Assembly (NCBI GenBank): GCA_913030615.1
Contig: CAJWCW010000007.1
Coordinates: 1-36,076, forward strand
Reading direction: 5' to 3'
Origin: an uncultured Gammaproteobacteria bacterium
GTDB lineage: Bacteria > Pseudomonadota > Gammaproteobacteria > Pseudomonadales > Azotimanducaceae
DNA: 36,076 bases
Of the stretch, positions 34,250-36,076 are shown one piece after another. The position numbers and the translations under genes were made by a program. The notes beneath the pieces were generated by a model. That model saw nothing but the letters and a program-made list of their open reading frames with translations. It was not told where the DNA came from and did not search any database. Each line of letters begins with the position of its first letter. The first letter of the stretch is position 1.

Positions 34250-34603
34250 GGGCTCTCCTAACCGCTCTCAAAAACAAAATCGCTCTTCTCCTAACGGAAG
34301 TATGCCACTCCAAATGAAATTGAACAGGTTGACCTCGTACCCCGATAGCATTCACAACGAACAATCCAAACCGCCGACGTCGAACCGCGGTTATACTTTC
34401 GAATGTTCCTCTAGCAGCGTATCGACATGGGTTCAAATGTAGGTTTATTCGCGGTAGAAGCTGCGATATTCCAAAAATATGCTGTCTCGCGCACGCTCCT
34501 TCAATCGTGTGAGCTATTCGACAAAATTTTTCTGTATTTGTTCGCGGCAACACTTAGGTTGAGGACGGTAGCTGTATAGAAATTCTTAAACCAAGGATTC
34601 ACT
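34250..34603. promoter_or_regulatory. divergent intergenic region, no gene seen
   Basis: This 354-base gap is more AT-rich than its surroundings and separates divergent genes, so both promoters should be here. For the plus strand, an AAGGA ribosome binding site (34593-34597) and a TATAGA (34575-34580) are visible without a good -35. For the minus strand, TATAAC (complement of 34390-34395) is a -10 candidate, again with a poor -35. An open frame on the minus strand (34239-34553) has arginine- and histidine-rich, noncoding-like composition, and I reject it. Confidence 0.4.
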
Positions 34604-35728
34604 TTGTTTGTAGTTGACTGCGACTCTCACGTAATGGAGCCAGCGGATCTCTGGCAGCGGTATTTGGAAACTCGGTATCAAGATCGCGCAATCCGGATCG
34701 AGGGTGATCAAAACGGCGAGCGCTTGATCATTGCTGAGCAAGTTGTGCTTCCAGGAGGGCTCGCCGGCTTAGGCGGCGCGAATTTGCGACGCCGCGACAT
34801 ATTCGCTGGCCGTTTTAGCTATGCGGACGGCTGCCCATCAGCGAGTTACGATACGCACGCGAGGCTCACCATGCTGGACGAGTGGAGCGTCGACGCGTGC
34901 GTCGTGTTCCCGACTATCGGCATCTTGCCGATCCCGACCGACGACCTTGACCTGATCAACGCCTACTTCCGCGCGTACAACACATGGCAGCACGAATTTA
35001 GCCAGGACGGCCGTGGAAGGATTGTTCCTATTGCGGTTGTAAATTGGCGCGACGTCGAGAGTGCAGCGCTGGAGCTCGCCCGGTGCCTAAAACTCGGGTT
35101 CAAGGGGATTTTTGTCCCGCCCGAAGTCGTGGACGGTGAACGTCCCGGCAGCCCACATTTCGATCGCCTTTGGGGTCAATTGGCCGAAGCCGACCTTCCA
35201 GGTTGCCTGCACGTGATCGTTCGATTTAGCGGTGCTGCGGTCCCATTTTCCGGTTGGCACGGCGCGCAACCTAGGCTCGGTCCGACCTTTGGCTTTGGAC
35301 TGGGTGCCCCTGGGCAAATGATTCCTGCCTTGTCATCAATCATTCTCGATGGGCTCTTCGATCGATTTCCACAGCTCAAGGTCGTGAGCGTTGAGGCCGG
35401 TTGCGGATGGGCCGCGTACCTTATGGATCGCCTCAACGAGAAAGATGAGCTGCTTAACGAGTTGTCACCAAAATCTCTGGCACTCACTCCGGGCGAATAC
35501 GTGCAACGAAACTGTTACTTTGTTGCGGAACCCCAGGAACGGACCATAGGCGCCATGATGGATCTGGTCGGTAACGACAACATCGTTTGGGGGTCCGATT
35601 ACCCGCACATCGACTCAAGTCTCAATGCGCCCGAGCAGATACGCAAATCAGTCGCGGCGTTGGATCGACGGCAAAAGCAGGCCGTTATGGGTGGCAATGC
35701 AGCTCAATTGTTCCAACTCGCCGTTTAG
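34604..35728 (+). CDS. amidohydrolase-2 family metal-dependent hydrolase/decarboxylase
   Basis: This is a 374-residue TIM-barrel protein of the amidohydrolase-2 family (PF04909). TTG 34604 has an AAGGA ribosome binding site 6 bases upstream. The start VVDCDSHVMEPADLW holds the D-x-S-H metal-binding and substrate region (D7, H9, E12), and D332 in GSDYPHIDS is the conserved aspartate of the family. The central VPIAVVNWRDVESAALEL and GFKGIFVPPE segments match. Family members include decarboxylases and hydrolases of aromatic or cyclic acids; such proteins are numerous in actinobacteria and marine bacteria, mostly without known substrate. It converges on the partial SDR gene with a 16-base gap. 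Confidence 0.9.
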   Translation: MFVVDCDSHVMEPADLWQRYLETRYQDRAIRIEGDQNGERLIIAEQVVLPGGLAGLGGANLRRRDIFAGRFSYADGCPSASYDTHARLTMLDEWSVDACVVFPTIGILPIPTDDLDLINAYFRAYNTWQHEFSQDGRGRIVPIAVVNWRDVESAALELARCLKLGFKGIFVPPEVVDGERPGSPHFDRLWGQLAEADLPGCLHVIVRFSGAAVPFSGWHGAQPRLGPTFGFGLGAPGQMIPALSSIILDGLFDRFPQLKVVSVEAGCGWAAYLMDRLNEKDELLNELSPKSLALTPGEYVQRNCYFVAEPQERTIGAMMDLVGNDNIVWGSDYPHIDSSLNAPEQIRKSVAALDRRQKQAVMGGNAAQLFQLAV

Positions 35729-35744
35729 TTTCCCGATCGCGCCG

Positions 35745-36076
35745 TCAACCTAAGCCCCACTCGCCAGTCTCTCGTAGTCGGACCATAAATTCCGGTGTGT
35801 ATGCACCTTCAGGATCCTCGCGCACCAGTTCGTCAAGTCTGTGAGCATCGTTACCGACAAGAATCCGCCAACGCTCTTCGCGGACACCATCCAGTATGAT
35901 GGTAGCTGCCTGCTCGGCCGTCGTCGGCGCATCGTCTCGAAACCGGCGGCCCATTTCACCAACCAACACCCGAATCTGCTCGTCAGTAGTGTCTTCGTTG
36001 ACCATCCCGAGAGAAGCCCAGCGTTTTCGCATCGCCACGATGTCGTCATCCGATAGTTCTTCGGCTTGTCGTCCAT
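35745..36076 (-). CDS. SDR-family oxidoreductase, C-terminal part (cut by window edge)
   Basis: This frame is open through the right edge of the window, and about 110 residues are visible. They correspond to the C-terminal region of a short-chain dehydrogenase: SDDDIVAMRKRWASLG, then TTAEQAATIILDGV and RWRILVGNDAHRLDELVREDP in parts, a pattern common at the end of SDRs of the KR type. The Rossmann and YxxxK motifs would lie outside. An ATG-initiated frame at 35750-36076 on the same strand is a shadow, since only this frame gives recognisable protein. Confidence 0.75.
   Translation of the reverse strand, partial: GRQAEELSDDDIVAMRKRWASLGMVNEDTTDEQIRVLVGEMGRRFRDDAPTTAEQAATIILDGVREERWRILVGNDAHRLDELVREDPEGAYTPEFMVRLRETGEWGLG

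Noticed and set aside
34239-34553. 104-residue minus-strand open frame upstream of the second PhyH gene
   Set aside because: Rich in Arg, His and Phe with no motif, ends inside the PhyH gene in another frame, and lies in an AT-rich promoter region.
35750-36076. ATG-initiated minus-strand frame at the right edge
   Set aside because: A neighbouring frame on the same strand (35745-36076) gives a convincing SDR C-terminus, so this one is out of frame.
1-36076. CRISPR, tRNA, rRNA, insertion sequence or phage genes
   Set aside because: No spaced repeats, transposase or integrase motifs, tRNA cloverleaf sequences or rRNA segments were seen on reading; gaps between genes are too short for most of these.

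Overview
The window looks like a chromosomal segment of an uncultured Gram-negative, proteobacterium-like organism. The outer-membrane evidence is direct: two lipoproteins with lipoboxes, an MlaA homologue, an MlaC homologue and an HpnN-type RND protein. Coding density is very high, GC and codon use look uniform, and starts are often GTG or TTG. Many neighbours are coupled by 4-base start/stop overlaps. I saw no rRNA, tRNA, CRISPR, phage or insertion-sequence genes. The species cannot be named from sequence alone. The complete coenzyme F420 biosynthesis cassette, rare in outer-membrane bacteria, is the most diagnostic trait.

Layout. 3-3423 (+): a heterodimeric ABC exporter, first gene cut by the window edge. 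3524-5595 (-): a translationally coupled pair of acyl-CoA dehydrogenase subunits. 5686-6568: an unrecognised small protein and a YjbQ-family protein. 6619-14077 (-): a compact seven-gene operon coding for a TRAP transporter with a TatT lipoprotein (TatT, P, Q, M), then MlaC-like, MlaA-like and HpnN-like RND proteins. 14255-15927 (+): an alpha/beta hydrolase coupled to a crotonase-family enzyme. 15955-17334 (-): a small membrane protein and an Rv3520c-type LLM oxidoreductase. 17512-18684 (+): a cyclopropane fatty acid synthase. 18681-20746 (-): glucokinase coupled to a PRISE-type reductase. 20813-25036 (+): an OppABC-like importer without ATPase genes, coupled to a second LLM oxidoreductase. 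25042-27625: an SDR, a PhyH-type dioxygenase and a third LLM oxidoreductase. 27802-33312 (+): the F420 operon (NADPH:F420 reductase, cofE, cofD, cofC, fbiC). 33350-36076: a second PhyH dioxygenase, an amidohydrolase-2 protein and the C-terminal part of an SDR.

How the parts may work together. The F420 operon makes the deazaflavin and carries its own NADPH-driven reductase, so F420H2 can be supplied to the three LLM-family proteins encoded within about 11 kb upstream of it. The acyl-CoA dehydrogenase pair, crotonase, hydrolase, SDRs, PRISE reductase and PhyH dioxygenases give the segment the look of an actinobacterial-style lipid, terpenoid or steroid catabolic repertoire in a Gram-negative host (inference). 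The strongest candidate for an undescribed system is the TatT-TRAP/Mla/HpnN operon. It combines an inner-membrane secondary transporter with periplasmic and outer-membrane lipid-handling proteins and an RND protein, suggesting one envelope-spanning pathway for a hydrophobic ligand.
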